Positions 1 to 10,218 are shown, numbered from the stretch's first letter. The stretch is DNA of 64,000 bases from Butyrivibrio sp. YAB3001 (GCF_900112195.1 NZ_FOKR01000002.1:430833-494832); one strand, 5' to 3'. The notes: generated by a model from the letters alone, not told the origin. Numbers and translations: made by a program.

Positions 1-2023
1 CATCCGGATTTAAAAATTCAAGAAGGTTATCCAGCTGTCTTGCGCCTTCCGGTGTAACTCTTGTTGCTCTGTTTTCAGTATTAAAACTACCTCCAAGGAG
101 CACGATTGGCAGTCTGTCCCACTCAATCTCAGAGATTTCTTCCTTAAATTCCCTGTTTGCATCAAGTTTTCCAACCTGTTTTTTGCCTTTGGACGAAATC
201 TTAACAGTCTGCATCTTTTCCAAAAGAACTTCTTCCATGTCTCTTCCTGCAAGAAGTTCTGCATATTTAGCCTTTTTTAAAGAATATGCTTCCCTGCTCT
301 TTTCTATGATTGATTTCTCTGTCTGACGCATGAGCCTCATCTCATCCTCAGAAAGCCCCAGCATTTTTTCCAAAGATAGCTGTTCATCCATGGAAGATGT
401 TCCGTACAAAGCCGCTCCATCTGTGCCCTGTACGCATTTGATCCCGTGCTTTAAATATTCTTTTAACGGATGCTTATCCAAAGAATTGAGGTTATTAAGG
501 CGCACGTTACTTGTTATCTGGAACTCAAGAACCACATTGTTTTCTTTAAGTTCTTTTAAAACCTTTCGTCCTTTCTGTGACTTAAGGCTATAAGTATAAA
601 GTCCATGTCCCAGACGCATTCTTGGCATAGGCTGTGAAGGAGCAAGGCTTTCTTTTACGCACTCTATGCTGTGAGAAATATTATCCTTCTGGCTGTCATT
701 TTCTCCAGCATGAACGCGGATAACAAAAGTCGGATCTTTAGCTGCAATTTTCACTATTTCCTCAAAGACAGGCTTAAGTGTGATGATATCATTTATCTCC
801 TCACCCACAAAATCACAGCCTGCAACATAAGGATCAAGGGAAGTTGCCTTTAACACTTCCAGATTCTCTTCCAGATAGTTTGAAGGAGTCACTGCATCCT
901 TAATAATGGTCAGCGGAATCCTTCGCATAGCTGCAAGGAAACGAATCATAACCCCTGTATCTCTGTAGATACTTGGCATCACCTCGTGAACCTGTCTTAG
1001 CATTTCAATCGATTCATATTTTTTTACAAGAGTTGTATCGCTTATTTCAGCGTACTCAACACCCTGCCTCTTATAGTTTCTCGCAATCCATAAAAGCTTA
1101 TCCTGAAAAATAGTATTGTTGCAATAATCAGGATTTTCCTTGTCTATCAGCATCTGAATAAGCGCGCCCTTTACTTCCTCATCCGGTATCTGATACACGT
1201 TGGAGATATTTATCTTATCTTCGCTTTCTTTTCCCTTCGCAAAGACATATCTGTAAAGATACACTTTTTCAAGATTCGTAAATACCGCCTGTCCGTCCCT
1301 GATTATACCCAGTGAACCGCGAATTTTCACTATATTAAGCTCGGCATTATCAAGGTTATTAAGAATTAAATCTGCAAAATTTATAAACGTATTGTCATCA
1401 ATTTTTCTGTTCAGATATTTTCCTTTTAACTCAGATGTAATAAACTGCCTTGCTACCTTTTCACGCTGTATATTAACCTTCGCCCACTGAGTCTGAGTAA
1501 GCTTTAAGTCAAGTTTTTTTACATAATAAAGCGGGTATCGTATCTGATGGTAAATTCCAAGGGCTATAAGAATATCAGCAGGAAGATTGCCATTCATATG
1601 TGTGTGAAGATCACCCCTGAATTTGAGTTCTTTTTTAATATAGGTCTTAAAGATAGTCTTCGAAATATCCAGCTGATAGTCCTTGGTCTGGCTCATAAGC
1701 GTCTTGGCAATTGCCGGAACCTGCGCAGTTACTTCTACTGTCCCATCCGTATGAATTGAAGCCACTTTAATATTCCCAAGTCTGAAAAGATATATCTCCT
1801 CGCAATTTGCATCGATATAACAGGGAATCTCTCCCTTTATGACCAACATGCCATTCTCATCCTGCGTAAGAGGTTCATTACAGGTAGCCGCAAGATTTCT
1901 TATCAAATTTCCGGTATGATGGTTTGGCGTTGACAGGCAAAAGAAAAGTCTGTCCAGCTCTCTATATACGTCAACCACTATATCCTTTTCATTATCCAAA
2001 AAGAAAAAAGTAAAATAAGTCAT
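1..2023 (-). CDS. Adenosine-deaminase-like metal hydrolase, 3' end outside the window
   Basis: The frame is open for 674 codons from an ATG preceded by AGAGG and runs off the left edge. It carries the ordered signatures of the adenosine/AMP deaminase TIM barrel: HTHMNG near residue 140, RVHAGEN near 434, LGHG near 471, EFQITSN near 490 and GTDGA near 533. Zinc ligands and the catalytic Glu therefore look kept, but the usual TDDP signature reads TDGA, so the second Asp is lost. Some 130 residues precede the barrel and at least 100 follow it; classical adenosine deaminases are about 340 aa. The last visible stretch (VLLGGSFN near 640) looks like the start of a Rossmann-type, possibly SLOG, domain. 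The substrate is unknown; a nucleoside or nucleotide derivative is inferred from the fold. Confidence 0.75.
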   Translation of the reverse strand, partial: MTYFTFFFLDNEKDIVVDVYRELDRLFFCLSTPNHHTGNLIRNLAATCNEPLTQDENGMLVIKGEIPCYIDANCEEIYLFRLGNIKVASIHTDGTVEVTAQVPAIAKTLMSQTKDYQLDISKTIFKTYIKKELKFRGDLHTHMNGNLPADILIALGIYHQIRYPLYYVKKLDLKLTQTQWAKVNIQREKVARQFITSELKGKYLNRKIDDNTFINFADLILNNLDNAELNIVKIRGSLGIIRDGQAVFTNLEKVYLYRYVFAKGKESEDKINISNVYQIPDEEVKGALIQMLIDKENPDYCNNTIFQDKLLWIARNYKRQGVEYAEISDTTLVKKYESIEMLRQVHEVMPSIYRDTGVMIRFLAAMRRIPLTIIKDAVTPSNYLEENLEVLKATSLDPYVAGCDFVGEEINDIITLKPVFEEIVKIAAKDPTFVIRVHAGENDSQKDNISHSIECVKESLAPSQPMPRMRLGHGLYTYSLKSQKGRKVLKELKENNVVLEFQITSNVRLNNLNSLDKHPLKEYLKHGIKCVQGTDGAALYGTSSMDEQLSLEKMLGLSEDEMRLMRQTEKSIIEKSREAYSLKKAKYAELLAGRDMEEVLLEKMQTVKISSKGKKQVGKLDANREFKEEISEIEWDRLPIVLLGGSFNTENRATRVTPEGARQLDNLLEFLNPD

Positions 2024-2088
2024 CTTAACCTCTTTTAATCCGATAGAACAAAAATTTTATCGAAGCCATAAAATTTATCTGTAAGCTT

Positions 2089-3096
2089 CTAGACCAAATT
2101 CTGCATATCTGATGGCAGCATTGATTTCAGCTTTATTATTTCTCCTGAGATAGGCTGTGCAAATTCGATATAGCCTGCATGCAGAGCAGCCCTTGTCATG
2201 CCATGATTATCTTCAATCTCTTTTCCGTAAAAATTGTCCCCAAGTAAAGGATGCCCGATATAGGACATATGAACCCTTATCTGATGTGTGCGGCCGGTGT
2301 CAAGTTTAAGGCGCACCAAGGCATAATCATCATACTGCTTTTCCACATGATAGTGAGTGATTGCTTCTTTTCCATTCGGATTAACTTCCCTTATCATGCG
2401 GTCATTTTCTTTTCTCTCAATGGGGGCATTAATTGTCCCATCAGAAACCTCAAAAACTCCCTGACACAGGGCAAGATATTCCTTTCGCCTTGACATGTTT
2501 TCTTTTTGCTTGGATAAAAGAGCTGCGCTATGCCTGTTCTTGGCAAAAATAACCAGTCCTGAAGTTTCACGGTCAAGACGTCCTATAGTTCTGATAACAT
2601 GATTTTGCCCAGTCTTTTCAAAATATCCTGCAAGATAATTGCTCAGAGAATCCCGGTAATGCGCATAGGACGGGTGAACCACCATATCACCGGGCTTATT
2701 TAAAACTATAAGATCCTCGTCCTCATAAACTACTTCAATTGGTCCATCCACAGGAACAATATCTCCTGCATTTTCATTGTCTTCATATACTCTGACTATC
2801 AATTCATCGCCCGGAAAAAGATTGTCGATGAGCCTTATGGGAAGCATTTTTTTATTACTTGCTTCACGTAATTCATCTATTGCAAAACTACTTTTTTGAT
2901 TTATTGTATCGCTATCTATTACTTCATTTTCTGCGTTTCTGATTACCATAACACCATCAGAAAACTTCTTACATCTGCTCACCTCACGGCTTGATAAATG
3001 CATTATATCCCGCATTATCTCCCCTGCTGTAATTACATCTTCCGCATTTTCAGCGAAAGAAACCTTGTATCTTAATTCTCTAAAACTCATATCCAT
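2089..3096 (-). CDS. RluA-family pseudouridine synthase
   Basis: Converts uridine to pseudouridine in structured RNA, probably rRNA, in the cytoplasm. The catalytic signature GRLDRETSGLVIFAKN is present, followed by the family motifs LDTGRTHQIRVH and HPLLGD. The N-terminal 90 residues resemble the small RNA-binding part of RluA/RluD proteins. I place the start at an ATG (MDMSFRELRY) because the family homology begins there. The frame is open further upstream to 3213, which would overlap the preceding gene by 11 bp and add a poor hydrophobic leader. Neither start has a good Shine-Dalgarno sequence, and a copy of the dispersed GGATTG stem-loop lies about 50 bp upstream of the chosen start. The exact RNA target (RluC, RluD or other type) cannot be told. 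Confidence 0.85.
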   Translation of the reverse strand: MDMSFRELRYKVSFAENAEDVITAGEIMRDIMHLSSREVSRCKKFSDGVMVIRNAENEVIDSDTINQKSSFAIDELREASNKKMLPIRLIDNLFPGDELIVRVYEDNENAGDIVPVDGPIEVVYEDEDLIVLNKPGDMVVHPSYAHYRDSLSNYLAGYFEKTGQNHVIRTIGRLDRETSGLVIFAKNRHSAALLSKQKENMSRRKEYLALCQGVFEVSDGTINAPIERKENDRMIREVNPNGKEAITHYHVEKQYDDYALVRLKLDTGRTHQIRVHMSYIGHPLLGDNFYGKEIEDNHGMTRAALHAGYIEFAQPISGEIIKLKSMLPSDMQNLV

Positions 3097-3146
3097 AACA
3101 AAATTATTATTACTTATCTGCGTGTTATATGATGTCAATGTCAAAA

Positions 3147-3185
3147 GTAATGTCATCGTTAAACGCAATGTGCTCGGACAATCCC
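3147..3185 (-). repeat. Dispersed GGATTG stem-loop, copy upstream of the pseudouridine synthase gene
   Basis: Read on the minus strand it starts GGATTGTCCGAGCACATTGC and ends CGATGACATTAC, about 51 bp before the chosen start. The stem is CATTG/CGATG, with a G-T pair. Confidence 0.6.
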
Positions 3186-3202
3186 ACATAATATACACAG
3201 AT

Positions 3203-4411
3203 TTACTTTCCATTATTTTTTACAGCCATAAGTTTACTGACATAATCGCCGGTATTCTTATGTCTTTCTTCTTTGTCTTTATACAAAACATCATCCGCCT
3301 GCTTTAAGACCTGCTCGCAAGTCATCCCCGGAGTAGTACATACGTATGCTCCCGTACTAAACAAAAGCTCATAATTTATTGTTTTATTGTCTTTTAGCGC
3401 ATCAGAAAGCCATTCTCTAAAATTATCAGAAAGTTCTTTCTCTTTTCCTGCAACAACAAATTCGTCGCCACCCCATCTTGCAGCTACCGCATCTTTTGAA
3501 AGAAGTATTTCCCTCAAAGCCCCTGAAAATGCGATCAGAGCCTTATCACCTTCATCATGCCCAAGTATATCATTAATACTCTTGAAATAATCAAGATCAA
3601 CCATTATTACAGTCAAGGGATTTGCTTCACTGCAGGTAGCTATCTCCTCAGTCATGAACTCCGTCATGCGCCTTCTGTTATAGAGCTTGGTAAGCGCATC
3701 CGTGTAGATCTGAGAATCCTGAAGTTCAACAAAAAGTTTTAACACAACAGGAATTACACAAAGCTCTATAGCAGGAAGATTTAATAAGAAGCCGATCAAA
3801 ATACCACTTATAGTAAAGAAAAGAATAAATAATATCTGGCTGCTGTATTTTCTCTTTTCAGGCTTTGTCCTTGCCTTACTCCTGTTATAGATTGAAATCG
3901 CAGTCGCAGAAATAAGATATATATAATCCATCAAAAGAATAAAGCCCATCATAGGTTTAAACACAGCTATCGTATCTGTCAATTCGAAAACATAGACATG
4001 AAGAGGTGTAAACAAAAGGACAAGACAGATAAATAGAGGAAGATTGATAAGTATAGTCAAAAAACTAAATTTGTTTTTGCTCACAAACTTTGAGGAAATA
4101 TGAAGGCTTGCGTATACATGAAGGAACCAGAAATAACACGCAAAAGACATCGCGCCAAATCCCACAGCTATTATGAAACATACAATAACCGGAGGAAAAA
4201 GTGTATAAAAGTCATCGCCAATAAGAAGTCTTATGTCCTCAAAACAATAAACCATAAAAGACACAAGCATTCCCTTAAAAGCTCTTACTTCGCGCTTATT
4301 TCCTATGCTTTCATTACATTTGAAATAAATGATATTTAATGAAATAAGACATACCAGCAAGATAAGTAAAATAAAAGGCTTTATCTGATATTCCAGCGGA
4401 ATCATATTCAT
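3203..4411 (-). CDS. Membrane-bound diguanylate cyclase (GGDEF)
   Basis: Predicted to make cyclic di-GMP from two GTP at the inner face of the membrane. The first 220 residues are hydrophobic, with about seven membrane segments and no recognised ligand domain. A GGDEF domain follows (about residues 235-395) with DLDYFKSINDILGHDEGD and an intact RWGGDEF active loop. No RxxD inhibitory site precedes it, so product inhibition may be absent. The start ATGAATATG sits nine bases after GGGAG; an upstream in-frame ATG has no ribosome site. A perfect AAATGTCG-CCAT-CGACATTT hairpin lies about 35 bp upstream, next to a fragment of a similar protein. Confidence 0.88.
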   Translation of the reverse strand: MNMIPLEYQIKPFILLILLVCLISLNIIYFKCNESIGNKREVRAFKGMLVSFMVYCFEDIRLLIGDDFYTLFPPVIVCFIIAVGFGAMSFACYFWFLHVYASLHISSKFVSKNKFSFLTILINLPLFICLVLLFTPLHVYVFELTDTIAVFKPMMGFILLMDYIYLISATAISIYNRSKARTKPEKRKYSSQILFILFFTISGILIGFLLNLPAIELCVIPVVLKLFVELQDSQIYTDALTKLYNRRRMTEFMTEEIATCSEANPLTVIMVDLDYFKSINDILGHDEGDKALIAFSGALREILLSKDAVAARWGGDEFVVAGKEKELSDNFREWLSDALKDNKTINYELLFSTGAYVCTTPGMTCEQVLKQADDVLYKDKEERHKNTGDYVSKLMAVKNNGK

Positions 4412-4445
4412 GTTATTATTCTCCCACATACTAACGATTTAATAT

Positions 4446-4465
4446 AAATGTCGCCATCGACATTT
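4446..4465 (-). repeat. Perfect hairpin AAATGTCG-CGACATTT
   Basis: An eight-base stem with a four-base loop (CCAT on the plus strand) begins right after the stop codon of the truncated fragment and lies about 35 bp before the GGDEF gene start. A close relative (GAATGTCG/CGACATTC) lies 23 bp upstream of the phosphatase gene at 10.9 kb. Confidence 0.6.
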
Positions 4466-4687
4466 TTACGAACACGTTAATGAGTATAACACATAAGCCA
4501 AAATGCTGAAAACATTGAAAACAGCAAGTGGAACGCACCCGATCCAGATGTAAAATACCTCAAAGGCCAAATGAACACACGCTAAGCCAGTCGCAGATGT
4601 CAGATATTGTTTTTGACTAATATAGTTTCCATCTTCGACCTCATTTTTATATCTTCTATGGCTATTTTTTATTTGCATATTTTCCAT
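4466..4687 (-). pseudogene. Truncated N-terminal membrane piece of a GGDEF-type sensor
   Basis: A 73-codon frame (MENMQIKNSHRRYKNEVEDG...) ends after two hydrophobic stretches, LACVHLAFEVFYIWIG and PLAVFNVFSILAYVLY. This pattern is typical of the first two membrane helices of Lachnospiraceae multi-pass GGDEF proteins, yet the frame stops there and no cyclase follows. It lies directly upstream of an intact membrane GGDEF gene on the same strand, separated by the hairpin at 4446-4465. The likeliest reading is a decayed duplicate. A genuine small two-helix membrane protein is possible. There is no clear ribosome site, and frames starting further upstream would begin inside the T-tract of the preceding terminator. 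Confidence 0.45.
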
Positions 4688-4721
4688 AATATCATTGTAA
4701 TTCAGACCAATAATATACGCA

Positions 4722-4786
4722 AATAAAAAGAAAAAGAACAATTCCTTAAAAACTCATAGTAAAATTGAGTTCAGGGATTGTTCTTT
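4722..4786 (-). terminator. Rho-independent terminator of the glycerol operon
   Basis: On the minus strand the arms AAGAACAATCCCT and AGGAATTGTTCTT enclose a second pairing (GAACTCA/TGAGTTT) and are followed by a T-rich run. It lies just after the DUF1667 gene. Confidence 0.85.
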
Positions 4787-4793
4787 TTTACAA

Positions 4794-5159
4794 TTATGCT
4801 ATCTCAATATTTCTTGTAGCGATAACGTCAACACCCGTTCCGGCTACATCTTGAATAAGAATATCTCCGATGTGTACAGGGGCTTTTACCAGCGCTCCAT
4901 CGATATCCTTCATAACTTCAAAAATCTTATCCTTAGGAATATCGCTGGCAGTCTTGCATGATACTCTTTCCTTGTCGCCGCCTGAAATTTTCACTGTACT
5001 TGTTACTATTCGGGTTGGATTTACAACTTCTTTTCTGGCATATATATCACCCTTTGGGCATGTATTTCCGGCCACTTCAACAACTTCACCATTTTCCATG
5101 GATACGGTAAGCATGCATCCCATTGGGCATCCAATGCATGTTAGTTCTCTCTTTTCCAT
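4794..5159 (-). CDS. DUF1667 protein of the glycerol-3-phosphate dehydrogenase operon
   Basis: A 121-residue soluble protein with an N-terminal cysteine cluster CIGCPMGC and a further NTCPKG, suggesting a small metal or iron-sulphur site. This is the DUF1667 layout. In Clostridia this family regularly follows the two FAD subunits of an anaerobic glycerol-3-phosphate oxidising system, as it does here: it starts 30 bp after the second FAD gene and ends at a terminator. It may be the small electron-transfer subunit, a role inferred from position. The ATG has AAGGAG eight bases upstream. Confidence 0.85.
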   Translation of the reverse strand: MEKRELTCIGCPMGCMLTVSMENGEVVEVAGNTCPKGDIYARKEVVNPTRIVTSTVKISGGDKERVSCKTASDIPKDKIFEVMKDIDGALVKAPVHIGDILIQDVAGTGVDVIATRNIEIA

Positions 5160-5189
5160 CTAAATATCTCCTTGTAAAGATATGTCTCA

Positions 5190-6461
5190 TTACTCTTTTT
5201 CAATCTTAACTGTTATCTTCTTAAGTCCTTCATGTTCCTGAAGCTGAGATTTTCTTAATACTATCTGCTCCATTTCGCCCGGGGCAAGGATTCTTTTCTG
5301 GTTGTGCATGATGCGCTCATCATCAAAGTACACGCTGACAAAAGAATTCTTATAAACATCACCTACTCTGAATCTTACTGTGAGAAGGTCATCCATTCTG
5401 TCCACATTGATTGTGCTTGGAACAGTGTATCTTGCGCCCTCTGTAGCTGTTACTTCGATAACTTTATCTTCGGCAGCAGGTAATTTACAGCCATCATTTA
5501 TATACTTAACAGCATTCTGACCTGCTCTCTTTGCCTCTTCTGAAACATAGTCCACGAGGTCATGAACGTGAAGAACATTTCCACACGCAAATACTCCAGG
5601 AATATTTGTTTCAAGGGACTCATTAACAATAGGTCCTGATGTAACTGTGCTCATCTTAACGCCTGCCGCTCTTGACAGCTCATTTTCAGGGATAAGACCA
5701 CAGGATAAAAGAAGTGTATCACAGGTGTATCTTTCTTCAGTTCCAGGAATTGGCTTTCTGTCAGGGCCAACCTCAGCGATTGTAACTGCCTTAACATGCT
5801 CTTTTCCCTCAATATCTACTACAGTATGTGAAAGCTTAAGCGGAATACCATAGTCATCAAGACACTGAACAATGTTTCTCTTAAGTCCGCCGGAATAAGG
5901 CATCAGCTCTGCTACAACCTTGACCTTCGCTCCTTCAAGAGTCATTCTCCTGGCCATGATAAGTCCAATGTCACCTGATCCAAGGATAACCACTTCTCTT
6001 CCGGGCATATATCCTTCAATATTCACAAGTCTCTGAGCTGTTCCCGCAGAAAAAATGCCTGCCGGTCTGTAGCCGGGAATATTAAGCGCTCCACGTGACC
6101 TTTCTCTGCATCCCATAGCAAGGATTACTGCCTTTGCAGGAATCTGGAACATGCCATCTTCTCTGTTCATTGCTGTAACTATTTTTTCAGCAGAAATATC
6201 CATTACCATTGTATTTAGCTTGTACTCTATGCCAAGGTCAAGAACCTGTTTGATAAATCTATAAGCATACTCAGGTCCTGTAAGTTCTTCCTTAAATGTA
6301 TGAAGTCCAAAACCGTTGTGAATGCACTGATTTAATATACCACCAAGTTCATGATCTCTTTCCAATATCAAAATGCTGTCATTTCCAGCTTCTTTTGCAG
6401 CCACTGCTGCTGCGAGGCCTGCAGGACCACCGCCAACTATAACTATATCGTATGTCTTCAT
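5190..6461 (-). CDS. NAD(P)/FAD-dependent oxidoreductase, GlpB-position subunit
   Basis: A 423-residue flavoprotein of the pyridine-nucleotide-disulphide oxidoreductase type. The FAD-binding start is VIVGGGPAGLAAAVAAKEAG, a second Rossmann motif VVILGSGDIGLIMARRM binds NAD(P), and GVFACGNVLHVHD is the late FAD motif. There is no redox CxxC pair, so it is not a disulphide reductase. It lies five bases after the GlpA-like gene and before the DUF1667 gene. By operon context it probably passes electrons from glycerol-3-phosphate oxidation to a nicotinamide or other carrier. The start follows GGAGG. Direct biochemical function is not certain. Confidence 0.85.
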   Translation of the reverse strand: MKTYDIVIVGGGPAGLAAAVAAKEAGNDSILILERDHELGGILNQCIHNGFGLHTFKEELTGPEYAYRFIKQVLDLGIEYKLNTMVMDISAEKIVTAMNREDGMFQIPAKAVILAMGCRERSRGALNIPGYRPAGIFSAGTAQRLVNIEGYMPGREVVILGSGDIGLIMARRMTLEGAKVKVVAELMPYSGGLKRNIVQCLDDYGIPLKLSHTVVDIEGKEHVKAVTIAEVGPDRKPIPGTEERYTCDTLLLSCGLIPENELSRAAGVKMSTVTSGPIVNESLETNIPGVFACGNVLHVHDLVDYVSEEAKRAGQNAVKYINDGCKLPAAEDKVIEVTATEGARYTVPSTINVDRMDDLLTVRFRVGDVYKNSFVSVYFDDERIMHNQKRILAPGEMEQIVLRKSQLQEHEGLKKITVKIEKE

Positions 6462-6466
6462 GGCCT

Positions 6467-7906
6467 TTACACCTCCCCTTTGGTTCTTTCTATTACAATG
6501 TTTGATTTTCCGCCGCTCTTCGTGATCTCTTCATAAGAAAGACCCAGTTCACGACTTAAAATATCCATTGTTCTTGGTGAGCAAAAGCCTGCCTGACATC
6601 TTCCCATTCCGGCTCTTGTTCTGCGCTTTACACCATCCAAAGATCTTGCGCCAAGCGGGCGATGAATTGCATCAAGTATCTCGCCTTCTGTAATAGACTC
6701 ACATCTGCATACTATTGTGCCATATGCAGGATTTTCTTTTATAAGAGCATTCATCTCTTCAATTGAAAGGCCTTCAGTACGTGTAATGCCTTTTCTTGTT
6801 GAGATCCAATTTTCTTTTTCCTTAAGAGACATCTTCTCTTTTAACATCTCACTTACCATCTCACCGATTGCAGGAGATGCTGATAGTCCCGGTGATTCAA
6901 TTCCTGCCACATCAATAAAGCAAGGCGCATCCTTTACTTCACCGATGACAAATTCGTGCTGTTCAAGATGCGCACGAAGTCCGGCAAAAGAAGTAATGAC
7001 ATTTCGCATAGGAAGATTTCTTACATTCTCAGAAGCCTTGGCTGTAAGAGCATCTATTCCCTCTGCAGTTGTAGCTGTCCCCTCTTTATTCTCAATATCG
7101 ATAGCAGTAGGACCAACAAGTAAATTTCCGTGAACTGTAGGAGTTACAAGAACGCCCTTTCCATACTTTGTAGGCTGAGGGAAAATAGTGTGCGACACAT
7201 GTCCACCAACTTCTTTATCCAAAAGACAATAGTCGCCTCTTCTTTCAATGATATGCATCTTGTCAGCGCTTACCATGTTGTGAATCTTATCTGCATAAAC
7301 GCCTGCCGCATTAACAACATATTTGGCCTTGTACTCGCCATTGTTTGTTCTAAGATGCCATAAGCCATCTTCGCCCTTTTTAATATCTTCCACTCTTGTG
7401 TTAAATCTGAACTCAACGCCGTTTTCATTGGCATTTTCAGCCATTGCGATAGTAAGCTCAAACGGACAGATAATTCCTCCTGTCGGTGCCAAAAGAGCTC
7501 CTTCAACGTTCTCAGAAAGATTTGGCTCAAGTTCAAGAACTTCTTCCTTAGACAAAAGCTTAAGACCCTTTACACCATTCTTAACGCCTCTTTCATAGAG
7601 AACCTTAAGTCCGTCAAGTTCATCTTTATGGATACAAACTACCATCGAACCATTTCTCTTAAATGGAATATCAAGATCTTTGGCAAGGTCGTCCATCATT
7701 TCATTGCCGCGAACATTGAGTTTTGCCATAAGCGAACCTTCATCTGCATCAAATCCTGCATGAACAATAGCTGAATTTGCCTTAGAAGTTCCCTCACAGA
7801 CATCCTCACATTTTTCCAAAACACAGACATTTAGTTCATAACGTGAAAGCCATCTGGCTACTGCGCATCCTGAAACGCCTGCTCCTATAACTATTACATC
7901 GTACAT
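6467..7906 (-). CDS. GlpA/LhgO-type FAD oxidoreductase with [2Fe-2S] BFD-like domain
   Basis: A 479-residue protein beginning VIVIGAGVSGCAVARWLSRY, the FAD-binding site of the DAO/glycerol-3-phosphate dehydrogenase family. The C-terminal 100 residues form a BFD-like iron-sulphur domain: CRCESITEGEI then GMGRCQAGFC, giving the C-x-C...C-x4-C pattern. This architecture matches subunit A of anaerobic glycerol-3-phosphate dehydrogenase, and also some L-2-hydroxyglutarate oxidases. The position 121 bp after glpK and before two further redox genes favours glycerol-3-phosphate to dihydroxyacetone phosphate. The start has GGGAG eight bases upstream. Confidence 0.87.
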   Translation of the reverse strand: MYDVIVIGAGVSGCAVARWLSRYELNVCVLEKCEDVCEGTSKANSAIVHAGFDADEGSLMAKLNVRGNEMMDDLAKDLDIPFKRNGSMVVCIHKDELDGLKVLYERGVKNGVKGLKLLSKEEVLELEPNLSENVEGALLAPTGGIICPFELTIAMAENANENGVEFRFNTRVEDIKKGEDGLWHLRTNNGEYKAKYVVNAAGVYADKIHNMVSADKMHIIERRGDYCLLDKEVGGHVSHTIFPQPTKYGKGVLVTPTVHGNLLVGPTAIDIENKEGTATTAEGIDALTAKASENVRNLPMRNVITSFAGLRAHLEQHEFVIGEVKDAPCFIDVAGIESPGLSASPAIGEMVSEMLKEKMSLKEKENWISTRKGITRTEGLSIEEMNALIKENPAYGTIVCRCESITEGEILDAIHRPLGARSLDGVKRRTRAGMGRCQAGFCSPRTMDILSRELGLSYEEITKSGGKSNIVIERTKGEV

Positions 7907-8027
7907 TTTATAACTCCCATCCGGTAATTACTGCATACTGTAGTAATGATTATTGTCAAAATAAAAATAGTCATTTGCGGTACACTAATTACCTATTACT
8001 ATATCAACCCAATTTATTGAAAAGCCT

Positions 8028-9536
<1,509 letters not shown>

Positions 9537-9593
9537 TTATAACTCCCTATCATTTTGCTTTAAACTCTACGGGGCATGGACGGAATGCGGATT

Positions 9594-9889
9594 GTGACTA
9601 TATTGGGTATGAATGTGCAACGTTGCTCATAGCCCTGAACATTCCGAAAAGCCAAATCATTGGATTTGTCTTTTCTCCATAGGTCTAAAATCGCCCCGTC
9701 TGCACATTCATAACCCAATTAGTCACTAGTGTGCTGACTTGTTCATGTTTAATCAAATAACGAAGTAGATCATTTCATAGGCAAGGATGATAAATCGCAG
9801 GCAATGCGGGCATTGTCAAGATTTTCAGACGCAGCATATGAAATTGAGATACAAGTTATTTGATTGAATATGAGCTAGTCAGTACACTA
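9594..9889 (-). ncRNA. Structured leader or RNA element upstream of glpK: two long abutting hairpins
   Basis: Bases 9594-9619 pair with 9701-9726 (GTGACTA...AATGTGCA against TGCACATT...TAGTCAC) with few mismatches. The second hairpin starts at the very next base: 9727-9761 pairs with 9855-9889 (TAGTGTGCTGACT... against ...AGTCAGTACACTA). Smaller stems lie in the loops, for example GAAAAG-CAAATC/GATTTG-CTTTTC near 9647-9676. Two segments left of the first hairpin, ACGGGGC (9569-9575) and CGGAATG (9581-9587), can pair with GCCCCGT (9693-9699) and CATTCCG (9640-9646) inside it. This would make a pseudoknot or an alternative fold. A promoter-like pair at 9958-9986 reads towards glpK, so it may be an mRNA leader. 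A separate RNA or a degenerate miniature mobile element is also possible. Confidence 0.5.
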
Positions 9890-9957
9890 TCTTTAGCCCA
9901 TGCAATCGCTTCGCGATTATGAAACTATTATTTCATTTGTAGTTTCTTCACAATGAT

Positions 9958-9986
9958 ATGATAGCTTTTTTTGCTAAAAAACTCAA
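9958..9986 (-). promoter_or_regulatory. Candidate sigma-A promoter of the glpK operon
   Basis: On the minus strand TTGAGT is followed after 17 bases by TATCAT. This would start transcription near 9951 and give a leader of about 420 nt carrying the two hairpins. Confidence 0.45.
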
Positions 9987-10089
9987 CTTATTCTAAATAG
10001 TTTCCTTTGATTTGGAGTATTTTTGTGGATTTGTCACAAATTGGGTATGTGATTTTTGGTGTGTATTTTTGTAAAACTGTTCTACGCCA

Positions 10090-10121
10090 TAAAACAAAAG
10101 ACCGCTGGTTAAGGCGGTCTT
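10090..10121 (-). terminator. Rho-independent terminator after the phosphatase gene and toxin remnant
   Basis: Minus-strand AAGACCGC and GCGGTCTT form an eight-base stem with an eight-base loop, followed by TTTGTTTT. Confidence 0.85.
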
Positions 10122-10128
10122 AAATGTT

Positions 10129-10218
10129 CTAATAGTTCTTAAATAAATCAGTATGTTTGCCGGTTCTCACCACAGTAAGAATAAGATTGTCTTCATCCTT
10201 GCCATATATCAGTAGAAC
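10129..10218 (-). pseudogene. C-terminal remnant of a YafQ/RelE-type toxin
   Basis: Directly behind the phosphatase stop codon, a different frame on the same strand reads VLLIYGKDEDNLILTVVRTG and then KHTDLFKNY before a TAG stop. This matches the end of YafQ-family type II toxins, whose C-termini read roughly WLLIY...LVLTRTGTHSDLF and hold a catalytic His. No start codon, N-terminus or antitoxin gene is present, since an in-frame stop lies three codons upstream. It is therefore a broken remnant of a toxin-antitoxin locus, now read through as 3' UTR of the phosphatase mRNA. It is too short for the family to be certain, but the order of conserved residues is convincing. Confidence 0.6.

Noticed and set aside
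6717..7133. A 138-codon plus-strand frame inside the GlpA-like gene
   Set aside because: Antisense shadow of conserved FAD-enzyme coding sequence.
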